In this document: positions 34,458 to 45,841 of the stretch, piece after piece | Numbering within the stretch: position 1 is the first letter of the stretch | Layout of the letters: the number at the start of each line of letters is the position of its first letter | NCBI RefSeq assembly: GCF_036785885.1 | Contig: NC_092323.1 | Location: 21,708,501-21,772,500 of the forward strand | DNA: 64,000 bases | Reading direction: 5' to 3' | Source of the DNA: Coffea arabica | Lineage: Eukaryota > Streptophyta > Magnoliopsida > Gentianales > Rubiaceae | The notes under the pieces: model-generated | The model's input: only the letters and a program-made list of their open reading frames with translations | The model's database searches: none | What the model was told of the DNA's origin: nothing | Program-made: the position numbers and the translations under genes

Positions 34458-36229
34458 TATAAAAATATGCATAACTAACCATGCATCTAATGGAACGGAA
34501 ATGTACATTATTTCGACACAAAAATTTTAAAAAAATAACCACACATTTCTTTTTGGCAGACAAGATGTATGTTTTAGTTGGTGAATGATCATTTATTCTA
34601 AAGGAAATCACTGAAACAAAGAATTTTTAAAATTTTAGTGTCCAGTTAGGTCATTTGGTCATGAATTAATCAAAGCCATAAAAATTCTCAAAAGTAGCAC
34701 GCACACGAGGACCCATCGAACAGTACAAATCCTTAAACGACTTTAGAGCGGGAGTTAAGGGATTTTAGGTTTACTTAAATAAACTAGTGGCCTGCTGCTA
34801 AAGAGATGAAAGCTCCACGGACCCACAAACATAACAAAAACATCAATAACAGACAAGCCCTAATCAATATCCGAACGCAATCAACATCAGTTGAGAATTA
34901 TTTTTTCAGATTAAAAACAGTTGATTTAGTCACTAACAACTCCTTATCAAGCTTCCTTCTTGCCCTAATCTTTTTGTTAATCATTGATGGGTCAATGCAA
35001 AGTCTATATCCAGCTATAAGTTGCAGATTGGAGCAAAGAATGATGATACTAAGCTGCCTTTTTTTTTTTGAGTATTGAAACAATGCTAAAGATCGCAAAG
35101 AGATGACCATCAACTTTTATTTTGTAATGATAAAGGTATACAAATTAAATTCGGCTATGTAATTCGGGCACTGAAAGATTTAAGAAAGAATGTCTTTTAA
35201 TCTATCCTGTTGACAGAAGAACTTCAAAATTTAGCAACACATCGGAACTTGAAAAACTCGAGAAGACGAACTTGAAGAACTTGAAAGGACTCATTGCTCA
35301 ACTGACTCCAAAGGAAATTGAAGATTAGCTGCATCCCCGAGTGTATATTCCTTAGGGACTGGACTGCTTTTCTTTTAGGAATAAGGTGTCTAGTATGACT
35401 TTCAATTTCTCCCCTTTGCTCTTTTCCTCGTAATGAGTTTTCTCTGAGTGTGTTTTGTATAGTAGATAATTGGAGATAATTTTTTGAAAAAAAAAAATAT
35501 TGTAACATTTGTTTTATATGATGTATTTGAGGTGAAACAATGGTTGAAAATATGTATACTTTGTCCAAAATTTAAGGAGGTTTAGCGTCTCGGCAATCAG
35601 AGAGGTAAATGCTGAATGAAGATAGCCCCAACTTAAATTTTAGTTACTTGGTATTAAATCGTGTGGATTACTCCCAAGAAAGGGCGAAATTCTATCTTTG
35701 TTGGATCACAATTAATATTTAAGAACATTTAATTTTTTTATTGTTGTTGTTTTTGGTAGAATCATTTTAGAAAACATGCATTTGTTGGTTGGTAGTCCAC
35801 CTTGACGATTTTGGAAGCCCTCATTCGCTGGAATATTTCCGGCTAACAATGGCCGTCTAAATCTAAAGTTCCCAACTGTGAGGATTGAAGGGATAGAAAA
35901 GCTAATTCTATTGTTAAAGTCCATAAAGCAAAATCAAACAATCATAGCACCGCCCAAGTCAAAAGCATATCGTGGATTCTTTGCACTCGCATGAGGAATT
36001 ACTAGTCCAGCTGATAGTGGATTTGGGTGTTCTTTTCTTTCTCCTTCTGCCTTTGCCACTTTTGAGATACTAATACTAAAAGGGAACTCCTCTTCTCAAA
36101 GTCTCGAAGGCTCAAACTTTTGGCTTTTTCCGCTTTTCCACTTTTTCTAATAAAATTACCAAGTAGACAACCTATTGGCTTTTTGTTGCCTCGTCACTCT
36201 CATTTTAAAGTTTAAAAACCTCACGTCCT
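34458..36229. other. Intergenic sequence, no recognisable gene
   Basis: Short frames at 34806-35113 and 35224-35568 overlap on both strands and lack motifs. No RNA gene noticed. Confidence 0.45.
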
Positions 36230-36242
36230 GATCACACCATAT
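36230..36242. repeat. Left TSD of the SINE
   Basis: gatcacaccatat, repeated exactly at 36464-36476. Confidence 0.9.
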
Positions 36243-36463
36243 ATTGGCTCAGTGGCCACCAGGGAAGGTGTCCCTTCTTGGGCTGTAGGTTGAGGGTTCA
36301 AACCTCACCTGCAGCGAAAAAAATCTAAAGGTTGTGTCATAGCACTTCCTTGATCTAGTTGAGTCTGTATACCCACTAGCCTCTACCACAACCTCCTTAG
36401 ACTCCCCCTCCCCCTAGATTAGGGTAGAATAGGTTATCGTTGCTGACAAAAAAAAAAAAAAAA
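36243..36463 (+). mobile_element. tRNA-derived SINE
   Basis: The ~205-bp body begins attggctcagtggccacc, an A-box-like RNA polymerase III promoter. It carries a B-box-like ggttcaaacctc about 45 bp later and ends in a run of 16 A (36448-36463). A perfect 13-bp TSD flanks it. These are the hallmarks of a plant tRNA-derived SINE mobilised by LINE machinery. It encodes no protein. Confidence 0.9.
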
Positions 36464-36476
36464 GATCACACCATAT
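36464..36476. repeat. Right TSD of the SINE
   Basis: gatcacaccatat, exact copy directly after the A tail. Confidence 0.9.
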
Positions 36477-38975
36477 GCTATTTAGCTAGTACTACCAACA
36501 TTTTTTGCTCTCATTATTATTTTTACTCCATACGTCAACAAGGCTCCAATTATTATTAGTCTTATTGGTTCTCCCTCCCTCATTTGTGCTCTCTTTCTGC
36601 TTTACCTATATACAACTAACTTTTCTTTCCATTCTTTTCTTGACATTCACCTTCACTAACAAAACACTCTCTTTTCTGCTTTAAGATGATTAACTCTTGA
36701 TAATCTCTTTTCCGGAGTAATAAATGAAGGTAAATAGCTAGAGTTTTTTAGAGGATATGAACCAACATACAATATGCTGATCAGGTAGTATTAGGGTGTG
36801 ATTCAAAATGAACAAAAGAGATTAATTACCTTTTACCCCTTATGTTTTAGCATTATCATATAATTTTTCTATAGTTTCGAAATCTACAATTTACCTTCTT
36901 TGGCTTAGGGTAAAATTAGTGGCTTTGTTTGTGTCCCTTGTTTTTATCCTATTTTTAATAAATAAGTTCTTTTTTTACAACTTTGTCCACAATAGCCTAA
37001 AATATTCCAAAATACCTAAAAACACACAATTTTTTCTTTCTTTTTTCTCCTCCCCCATCTTAACCAACCATTGTTGGTGCCCTCCTTTTTTTTTTTTCCT
37101 CTCTCTCTCCTCCCTCTTGCCTCCCTCCCTTCTCCTCCTTTTCCTATCATCTTTGTCTTTCCCCTCCTCCCTCTCTCCCTTCTCCTATTCTCCCTCTTCT
37201 TCAACGCCCTCATCTCCCTCCCCCTTCCCCTCTGATCATAAGGTAAGGAGAGGGAAGAAAAGGGGAGGAAGGAGGAAAGAGGAGAGGAGGAGAAGGGAAG
37301 GAGCGAGGGAGAGAAAAAAAAAGGAGTGAAGTGGTGACGGCCTGGCACTGGTAGTAGGGAGGGAAGTGGGAGGAAGAGTAGCATGGCATGGGAAGGAAGG
37401 AGAAGAAAGGAAGAAAAAGGAAAGGCAAAGAAAAAAATAAATTTTTTCTTCAAATCCTCAAATATACAAAGTTCTTTTTACAATTTCTGCAATAAGTTAC
37501 CATAAAATTTTATAAAAATATCCAAAAAAAAAATTTATCACCTAAACCGACCCAATGATGGTATCTAAAATTATAAAGGTGCAAAGGGCAGTAGTATAAT
37601 CACGACGGTTTCTTGGAGGGGCTTTCGGGTATGTTTTGAGAACTCCAAATGATGGTATCCAAAATTATAATCAGGGAGTAAAGCTCTTGAAAAAGCTAAA
37701 GTAAAACGTACTTACCATTACCAAATAGGGGATTGGTATACAAAATAATACCAAATTCACAAAGTCTCCCAGCTTTCTTTATCACATCTACTGTAAAGGT
37801 CTTGTAGTAGGATGTGTTCATTCATAACAGGCCCTGACAAGTGTGATACGCACAAGTCCGACCTCATTTCTAACTCAGATGCAGCATGTGTGGGAAAACA
37901 AACATGAAGAGTCCCAGACGTGGCTCACTGCCTTGATTAGAAATATCACAAAACAAAAAAAGAGTGATTTGATGAAAACTTGGTGACTTGTCATGAATGG
38001 ATCTTCAACAAATAAATATGCTATGCTTATCCTACAGGGTACTGATGAGATAGTTGTGGATTCAACTGGGCATAAACTAATGTATATGCCCAAAACAAAA
38101 ATCCAAGATGGAGTTAGAACCAATTTTGACAACTAACCCATTCTTTCCATCAATAAGGATGTTTGTAATTTTTTTTTTGGGGAGGGGGTATGGTGAGGGA
38201 AATGTTCTTCTCTTATTCTGTGAAAATGTGGAAGTTGAAGGAGACGACAACTGCAATAGTGAAACTGCATAAACGATTCAAGAAATAATTTTGAGGCTAA
38301 GATGAAGACAAGGGGTGATGTCCAAAAAAAAATCTTGTTGGCCTGCAACAGTGCCCAACAATTTACCAGGCCTGCGCCCCTAGCTGTCCATTTTTTGAAT
38401 TGTATTAATATTTGAATTTAGGTAAACGAGGGCTTGTGCGACTCGATTTATGCATTACTCATAAAATTTATGTGCCAGTTTTATTTGATTTTCTGAATCG
38501 ACAGGTAAGAAGATATTACTTAATCCCTAATTTGAATAATGCGACAGAAATGAGATTTCAGTACATACATGATTTTAATTTGTTAATTAGAGAGGTCTAA
38601 ATTTCAAGTAAACAAGAACGTAGGACGATTAAATTACCTCTGTATAGGTCAACGTAGGACGATTGCATAGTTCAACCTGTTGCTAAAATTACCGCTGTAT
38701 AGGTCAACATACATGATTTTTTTTTTTTGGAGTGGGAATCATTTTGCCTCAATTAAACGACATCACCTAACAACTTGGATTGTGTCACTTGATCTTTGAT
38801 TAATAGTCTTCAGCCAATTCAGACCCCAGACAAGTATTTATGGCCTCAAATAGCGCACGGACATGTGAACGAGGAAAGATTCTTTCTTTAAGGTAGAAAG
38901 GGGAAGGATAAAATATTTGTCAAAGCAAACCAAAGTGAACCCTTAATCCAAAGAAAACCCCAATTTTCTTTAGTA
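36477..38975. other. Intergenic sequence with a pyrimidine/purine tract
   Basis: No gene supported. The frames at 36919-37453 are translations of the CT/GA tract. A 'ccaatgatggtatc(t/c)aaaattata' phrase occurs twice (about 37551 and 37648). Confidence 0.5.
37080..37440. repeat. Polypyrimidine tract followed by polypurine tract
   Basis: About 37080-37233 is almost all C/T on the plus strand (for example ctccctcccttctcctcctt). About 37240-37440 is almost all A/G (for example gaaaaggggaggaaggagga). The two halves are imperfectly complementary, so the region could fold back or form triplex DNA. Simple-sequence composition, not coding. Confidence 0.8.
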
Positions 38976-38980
38976 GTTGT
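38976..38980. repeat. Left TSD of the short LTR element
   Basis: gttgt, repeated exactly at 40860-40864. Confidence 0.85.
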
Positions 38981-39512
38981 TGTTAGGAAATTGGCTTAAT
39001 TTCTTTTAGGTAAATTTCTTATTTTGTGTGAAAGTAACTAGTTTTCTAATTGGTTTTAATTACTTGAAATAGTAGCCAAAGAGTATTCTATTTAGTTTAG
39101 AATTAGAAGTTATTTCCTACAAGTGTAGGAATTAGAATTGATTTCCTATTATTATTTAGGTTTTAACCAAATAATGTTCTCTATAAATAGGTGGGTTGGC
39201 ATACTATACAGGGACATACATAGGCACACAAGAGGCAACATGTAGCCTTATACATGGGTGGTGAGAGAGGGTTCTTGGAAGATGAGAGATGGTATACAAG
39301 GGTTAGATTTGGGTTCAAATTGTATTCTTGTATAGGGTTTTCCTCTCATAATAAAGAACAGGTTTTTTTTCGTGGACGTAGGCTCAATGGTGGAGTCGAA
39401 CCACGTTAAATATTGTGTATCGTCTATCTTTCATGCTTGTGGCTTGTTTCTCATTCAATTGTTATGCACTTGATATCTCAATAGTTGTTTGTTCCGCGTT
39501 TGGATCCTAATA
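38981..39512 (+). repeat. 5' LTR of the short LTR element
   Basis: 532 bp, tg...ta ended (the terminal CA of the other LTR is TA here), with a TATA motif at 39181 and a primer-binding site directly downstream. Confidence 0.9.
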
Positions 39513-40327
39513 AGTGGTATCAGAGCTTGGTTGCGAGACTGGGTTGCTCTCAAGTACTTGGATCCTAACAAATTGAATGGTTAGATCAAGAGCTTGATTA
39601 TTTGTGGTTGGATCCTAGTTAACTATTGAGATCAAGTGGGTTGGTGGCTGTTACCCATTGAACAATTTAATGAGTGGTATTCTTGTTTCAATGACTTGGC
39701 AAAAAACATTGATGGTGAAGGATGAAAAGTTGAAAAGCATGGAGATACTTGACGGTAAATTTAGACAGGTGATTCAAGGGTCAAGGAAAAGATCGAATCC
39801 AATATTGATTTTGGACGTGAATCGGTGGAGACTTTCTCGCACCTCCAACGGTTGATATTTCATCCCGATGGATTTTAGATTTCGATTATTTTTTTTGGGT
39901 GGTGTGGCACTTGTCCCAAAGAAACAAAGAAATTTAAATTCCATGCGCCAGAAGATTCTGATAGTTACGAGTTTTTCATTTTAGGTCGAGTTTTAGAAAC
40001 CACACGTGACGAGACAGTCCTGAGGATGGGAAGAAATATGGTGACTTTACCACTTAGTTGCCTCAATGGTTAGGGTTAGAGCTCATAGAAGGGATCTCGG
40101 ATTGCAAGTGGTGGTGAGAAAAAATCTTGCAAAGGGAGATGGTGAATTGAGGCACCTTCTCACGAGTCAACTGGACGTTGGATTCGAAATAACTAAACAT
40201 ATTCATTTGCCAATTGAATCAATTTAGTGCCAGGACTGTATTGATTCGGGTGTGTAGTTTGGTACCATATTATTTGGTAGTTGAAGGCAAATGGTTGCTA
40301 AAAGAAATTTTCGCCAAGGGGGAGATT

Positions 40328-40859
40328 TGTTAGGAAATTGGCTTAATTTCTTTTAGATAAATTTCTTATTTTGTGTGAAAGTAACTAGTTTCCTAATTGG
40401 TTTTAGTTACTTGAAGTAGTAACCAAAGAGTATTCTATTTAGTTTAGAATTAGAAGTTATTTCCTACAAGTGTAGGAATTAAAATTGGTTTCCCATTATT
40501 ATTTGGATTTTAGCCAAATAATGTTCTCTATAAATAGGTGGGTTGACATACTACACAAGGACATACATAGGTACACAAGAAGCGACATGTAGCCTTATAA
40601 ATGGGTGGTGAGAGAGGATTTTTGGGAAATGGGAGACGGTATACAAGGGTTAGATTTGGGTTCAAATTGTATTCTTGTATAGGGTTTTTCTCTTATAATA
40701 AAGAACAGGTTTCTCTCCATAGACGTGAGCTCAATGGTGGAGGCGAACCACGTTAAATATTGTGTGTTGTCTATCTTTCATACTTGTGGCTTGTTCCTCA
40801 TTAAATTATTATGCACTTGATATCTCAATAGTTATTTGTTCCACGTTTGGATCCTAACA
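40328..40859 (+). repeat. 3' LTR of the short LTR element
   Basis: 532 bp, tg...ca ended, preceded by the polypurine tract and followed by the gttgt TSD. Confidence 0.9.
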
Positions 40860-40864
40860 GTTGT
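40860..40864. repeat. Right TSD of the short LTR element
   Basis: gttgt, exact match to 38976-38980. Confidence 0.85.
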
Positions 40865-41522
40865 TGATAATGGCAATCTTGAAAGCTGTTACTTGTCTGA
40901 TTGCCAAAAAAAAAAAAAAAAAAAAACTTGTGGCGGCAAAGCTGAGATTAATTATCAGAGATAACCATTCATTCTGGACGCTTGATTTTGATCATGCGGT
41001 AGGATATCAGTTTTAGTGTTTGAGTTTACGGAAAATGTCAGTATTGCTCATCCATACAACCTAGTTTAATAAATATGAACGAATTAATTACCACCCCAGT
41101 CCTAGATTAAAGCCTCTAAATATAATCTTTTATTGTTCAGTTTCATAAATTAAAAAAAAAACATTGCAATATTTGCACTAATAACAAAAAAGTACATCAA
41201 ACATGACAAAAAAATCTAAAGATTTGAAAATCAATCTATACAACAGATGTGAAAAATAATAAATATGATAATAATATTGAAACTTCAAGGGGAGTATCTT
41301 CATTTAAATGAATAACTGCAATCCAATGGAGCTGTACATGTTTTCTAATCGTGAAATCTTATAAGATCTCCTTTAATCTGAAAGAGAAATTTAATCAGAA
41401 TAAACATGAAATTCCAGCTCCGAGAAATTAGATCTACAAAATCTCTCAAATCTTATTAAAAAAACTACAAGTAAAAACCACTGTATTTAAAATAATAATC
41501 AGATTTGTTTTATTATTTGAAC
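40865..41522. other. Intergenic spacer between two LTR elements
   Basis: AT-rich, with an A tract at about 40904-40926. No gene seen. Confidence 0.5.
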
Positions 41523-41527
41523 TATCT
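41523..41527. repeat. Left TSD of the gypsy element
   Basis: tatct, repeated at 51773-51777. Confidence 0.9.
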
Positions 41528-42077
41528 TGTGATGGTATCGAACAGTAACTATGCACTAGAGTGGCCGAGAATGGAATTTGATACAGTTTACTTGTGCAGA
41601 ACTTATGATTATCAGCAGGAAAAAACTATTAAGAACGGTTAAGCAATCAAACGAAATAATATTGGTATTGACTGAATAAGAGGATACAGAATTGGCGGTA
41701 AAGGAAAGGAAATGACAAGAATGAAGGAAGAAACAGAAAGAAGAATGGTCAGGGAACAATCCCAAATTTAGCTAATAAATTCCTACCCTCTCCTCTCTGT
41801 TCCTGGCCAATTTATAGCTACTAGTAACTAATTCTTCGGTGTCCTTGGTTCAGCTGGCCCTCGTGACCTTGCTAACAGAATTGGTTGCAGATCCACTTGC
41901 CCACTTGAGCTCACGTTTCTTGAGCATTTTCCCAGAAAAGGCGTGATTACGAACTCACGCCTTCTTTGCTTCCTTTGTTAATTTCCACGCTTTCCTGCTG
42001 AGACCACGCCTTCTTCTCTTGACAAAGGCGTGCTTCTTGCTTCCACGTTTTCAGCTTTATTTATCTGTTTCATAACA
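41528..42077 (-). repeat. 3' LTR of the gypsy element
   Basis: 550 bp. On the minus strand it starts tgttatgaaacag, directly after the polypurine tract gaagggggagcaat (42078-42091). A ctataaatt TATA motif lies near 41810. Confidence 0.93.
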
Positions 42078-42238
42078 ATTGCTCCCCCTTCAATCAATCT
42101 TGTCCTCAAGATTGGAAATCAGGGAATTCGTTCTCAATCTTTTCTGCATCTTCCCATGTAGCTTCAGCTGGTGTGGTTCCCCACCATTGAATGAGCCACT
42201 GTACAGCTGCTGCATTCCCTCTCTTGGTGATTCTGTGA

Positions 42239-42246
42239 TCCAGGAT
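42239..42246. repeat. Left TSD of hAT MITE copy 2
   Basis: tccaggat, repeated exactly at 42709-42716. Confidence 0.92.
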
Positions 42247-42708
42247 TAGAGCTGTTAAGTCAATCAAGTAGCTCGAAAGCTCGTTAGAGCTCGGCTCGTT
42301 AAGGCTCGAGCTCGGCTCGTTAATTTTGGTTAACGAGTCGAGCTCGAGCTCGAAACATGCTCGTTTAGTAAACGAGCCGTTTGATACTCGAGTAGCTCGT
42401 TAGAGCTCGTTAATGAAGGGCATATTTGTCATTTTAGAAATCAAAATTATAAAAATTAAAAATTATAGATTTTTATTAAGGTTAATTTGCACGAGCTCGA
42501 GCTCGAGCTCGTGAAGCTCGACTCGTTTGTGATAAACGAGTCGAGCTCGAGCTCGAGCTCGAGCCACATGTACATTTAACGAGCCGAGTTCGAACACATT
42601 TTAAAGCTCGTTTTCCTAACGAGCTCGAGTCAAGCTCGGCTCGAATTGAACTCGAGTCGAGCTCGGCAACCAAATACTCGGCTCGACTCGGCTCGATTAA
42701 CAGCTCTA
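42247..42708. mobile_element. hAT-type MITE, CTCGAG-rich family, copy 2, nested in gypsy pol
   Basis: 462 bp with ends tagagctgttaa and ttaacagctcta (exact inverted repeats) and an exact 8-bp TSD. The flanks are dense in gctcgagctcg and there is a short AT-rich centre. It interrupts the reading frame at the chromodomain-like tail of the gypsy element, so it inserted after that element. No coding capacity. Confidence 0.95.
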
Positions 42709-42716
42709 TCCAGGAT
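42709..42716. repeat. Right TSD of hAT MITE copy 2
   Basis: tccaggat, exact match to 42239-42246. Confidence 0.92.
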
Positions 42717-45700
42717 AGCTGTTGGCTCTACCCTCAGATGTCCTTTCCCATCCATGTTAGGTAGTTGAAGCATAGGAGTTGCTCTCTCCCCTACCTTCTT
42801 TTTCAGCAATGATACATGGAACATAGGGTGCACCTTGGTTCCCTCTGGTAGCTGCAGCTTATAAGCAACTTTTCCTACCATCTGAGTCACCTGGTATGGA
42901 CCAAAGTACCTGGCTGACAGCTTGGTGTGGCTCCTCAACTCTACTGACATCTGCCTATATGGCTGTAACCTCAAGTAAACCCAATCTCTAACCTCAAAAG
43001 TCCTCTCACTCCTGCTTTGGTCAGCATAAAACTTCATCCTATTCTGAGCTTCTTGTAAGTTCTTCTTGAGCATCCCATCCATTATCTGTCTGTCCTTTAG
43101 ATGTTCTTCCACTGTGGCTACTCTGGATTGGTCATAAGGCCCCAAGGCTAGTTGTGGGGGAGCCATTCCATATTGGGCCTCGAATGGACTCATCTTAATG
43201 GTTGTGTGATAGGTGGTGTTGTACCACCATTCAGTAAGGGAGAGCCAAGCATTCCACCGCTTTGGTTCCATGTGTGTCATGCATCTGAGATATATTTCCA
43301 GCACCTGGTTTACCCTCTCAGATTGGCCATCAGTTTGAGGATGATAAGCAGTGCTCAACTGCAACTCAGTCCCCAACATGGTAAAGAGTTCTGTCCAGAA
43401 ATGGCTAGTAAATACCTTATCTCTGTCGAAAAACATGCTCAGAGGTACTCCATGGATTTTGCAGATATGGTCCAAGAAAAGCCTAGCCACTGTGGGGGTA
43501 TCAAAAGGGTGGGAGACTGATGAAATGTGCTGTCTTGGTGAATCTGTCCACCACCACCATAATCGTGTCCTTCTTTTCAGATACTGGCAGTCCTTCAATG
43601 AAGTCCATTGTTACATGGCTCCATGAGTACTGAGGTATAGGAAGGGGTTGTAGTAGTCGTGGATAGGCATTGTGTTCATCCTTGCACTTCCTACATACAT
43701 CACACTGCAGTACAGCATCCTTGATATCCTTGTGCATCCCTGTCCAATGGAACAACTGTTTGGCCCTTTGGTAGCTTGCCTGTATTCCAGAGTGCCCTCC
43801 TAGCTGTGAGTCATGTATGGCAGAAATGATTTTCTGCCTGACTTCTCCTCCTGCACCCACTACTATCTTCCCTTTATTCCTGAGTATTCCATCCTGGTGG
43901 GTGAAATCTGGTTGGCTATCAGGAGTCAGCAGTAGCCGCCTGATGATGTCCTGTGTTTCCCCATCCCCTTCATAGCTTCCAACTACCTCCTTAATCCACT
44001 TTGGAATGACACAAATCAGAGCATCGCAATCTCCTTCCTCTGTGTTGGCTCTCCTAGACAGTGCATCTGCCACCACATTTTCTCTTCCTTTTTTGTATTG
44101 AATCTCATAACTCAGTCCCAGAAGCTTGGTCAACCATTTCTGTTGGAGTGTTGTAGTGATCCTTTGCTCTAGTAGGTACTTGAGGCTCTGATGATCAGCT
44201 TTTATTATGAAGTGATGTCCCTCCAAATAATGCCTCCATTTAGTTACTGCCATTACCAAGGCCAGCAACTCTTTTTCATAGATGGAGAGTCCTAAGTTTC
44301 TTTGACCCAAGCTCTAGCTCAGATATGCCAAAGGTCTTCTGTCCTGCATCAGCACAGCTCCCACACCTCCATAGCATGCATCAGTTTCAACTATAAATGG
44401 TTTGGTGAAGTCAGGCAGTGCCAACACAAGGGTGTTGGTCATTGCTAACTTCAGCCTCTGGAAAGCCTCCTCAGCTTCTTCATTCCATAGAAATCCATCT
44501 TTTTTAAGCAGCACAGTGAGTGGCTTAGCTATGGAGCCATAGCCCTTCACAAACTTCCTATAGTAACCTGTCAAACCTAGAAACCCTTTTAGTTGCTTAA
44601 CTGTAGTTGGCCTTGGCCATCCCATCATCCCTTCTACCTTCTTGGGGTCAGCCATTACCCCCTGGTCAGAGATAATGTGGCCCAAATACTCCACTTCTGT
44701 CTGAGCAAAGGAGCATTTGCTCCTTTTAGCATAAAGTTGATGTTCCTTCAGGATGTTCAATGCTGTGGCAACATGCTTCATGTGACTATTTCAGTTAGGG
44801 TTGTAAATTAGGATGTCATCGAAGAATACCAGGACATACTTCCTGAGTTGTTCCCTGAAGATGTGATTCATGAGGCTCTGGAAGGTGGCTGGGGCATTGG
44901 TCAGCCCAAATGGCATGACCTTGAACTCATACAGCCCCTGGTGAGTTCTGAATGCAGTTTTGTGTTGATCCTCCACCTTAACTCGTATCTGATGGTATCC
45001 AGATCTCAAGTCTATTTTGGTGAAGAATTTGGAGCCATGCAATTCATCAATCAGTTCATCTATCAGTGGCATTGGAAATTTGTCTTTGATTGTCCGCTCA
45101 TTGAGTTGCCTGTAGTCAACACAAAATCTCCAGCTACCATCCTTCTTCTTCACTAGTAAGACTGGGGATGCAAAAGAGCTGTTGCTAGTTTGAATAATCC
45201 CCATCTGTAGCATTTCTTTGACCGGCTTCTCTATCTCAGCCTTCTGCACATAAGGACATCTGTATGGCCTGTTCTGGAAAAGTGTTGCTCATTCTTTTAG
45301 TGGGATGACATGATCATGGCTCCTGACTGGAGGCATGCCTTGTGGCTCATCAAATATTGACTCAAACTGCCCCAGTAGTTCTCTCATTTCTGTTGGAATT
45401 TGCCCCTGGTCCCCTCCACTTTCTTCTACTAGGTAGATTTGGGCAGTGATTCCATAGTTCTGTTTCCTTCTCCACTTGGCAAGTCTGCTTCCCTTCATGG
45501 CCTTCAACTTCAGCTTCTCTGCCTCCCCCTTCAGCATTACTGGCACTTTTCCTTTCAAAAACTTCATAGTTAGCTGCTGGAAGTCAAATTCGATGGGGCT
45601 GTGCTTGGCCAACCAGTCCACTCCAAGTATCAGGTCACAACTGCCCAGTTTGAGTGTGTTGAATTGGTGATGGAAGTTGTGTCCATGCATCTCCCAACCT

Positions 45701-45836
45701 ACCTCCTGTAGGAGTTGCCTGGACCCCAGCTTTTCTTCATTAGCCACATTTATCCGCGAAGGTTGTACTTGTAGTCTGCATCTTCAGATCTTGTGCCAAA
45801 CTTTCATCTATGAAGCAGTGAGTATTGTCACTACCA

Positions 45837-45841
45837 ATAAG
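45837..45841. repeat. Left TSD of the nested solo LTR
   Basis: ataag, repeated at 49935-49939. Removing the insert and one copy rejoins the gypsy protease frame. Confidence 0.88.

Larger units (their letters stand above)
38981..40859 (+). mobile_element. Short non-autonomous LTR retrotransposon (Copia-like signals)
   Basis: Two direct 532-bp LTRs (38981-39512 and 40328-40859) run from tgttaggaaattgg to ggatcctaa(c/t)a. A primer-binding site tggtatcagagc (39515-39526; initiator-Met tRNA type) follows the left LTR. A polypurine tract aagggggagatt (40316-40327) precedes the right one. A 5-bp TSD gttgt flanks it. The LTRs carry ctataaatag TATA motifs (39181 and 40528) and a aataaag signal. By eye they differ at roughly 40 positions (about 7-8%), so this is older than the gypsy element at 41.5 kb. 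The 815-bp interior has no gag, protease, RT or integrase motif; the 65-codon frame at 39658 is not recognisable. It must depend on enzymes made elsewhere. Confidence 0.92.
42093..45841 (-). pseudogene. Gypsy pol: protease end, RT, RNase H, integrase, chromodomain-like tail
   Basis: Minus strand. The protease tail contains LGSCDLILGVDWLAKHSPIE (45.6 kb). RT at 45.2-44.5 kb has [27 protein letters not shown] and active site VFFDDILIY. RNase H shows IVETDACYGGVGAVL and IYEKELLALVMAV. Integrase shows a zinc-binding GHSGIQ...CDVC part, VTMDFIEGLP, and YHPQTDGQSERVNQ. The tail has a GPY/F-like FGPYQVTQMVGKVAYKL and, beyond the MITE, a chromodomain-like ATWEDAEKIENEFPDF ending near 42102. Breaks: frame change near 45770; stops near 45287, 44789 and 44312; one-base frameshift near 43508 (tttt); MITE insertion at 42247. 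The protease motif reads I-G-S-D-N-T where the family has D-[ST]-G, so the catalytic Asp is not at its place. Confidence 0.93.

Noticed and set aside
37016..37453. Open frames of 72-145 codons on both strands
   Set aside because: They translate CT/GA simple sequence and give Phe/Ser/Pro or Arg/Glu runs. No gene-like content.
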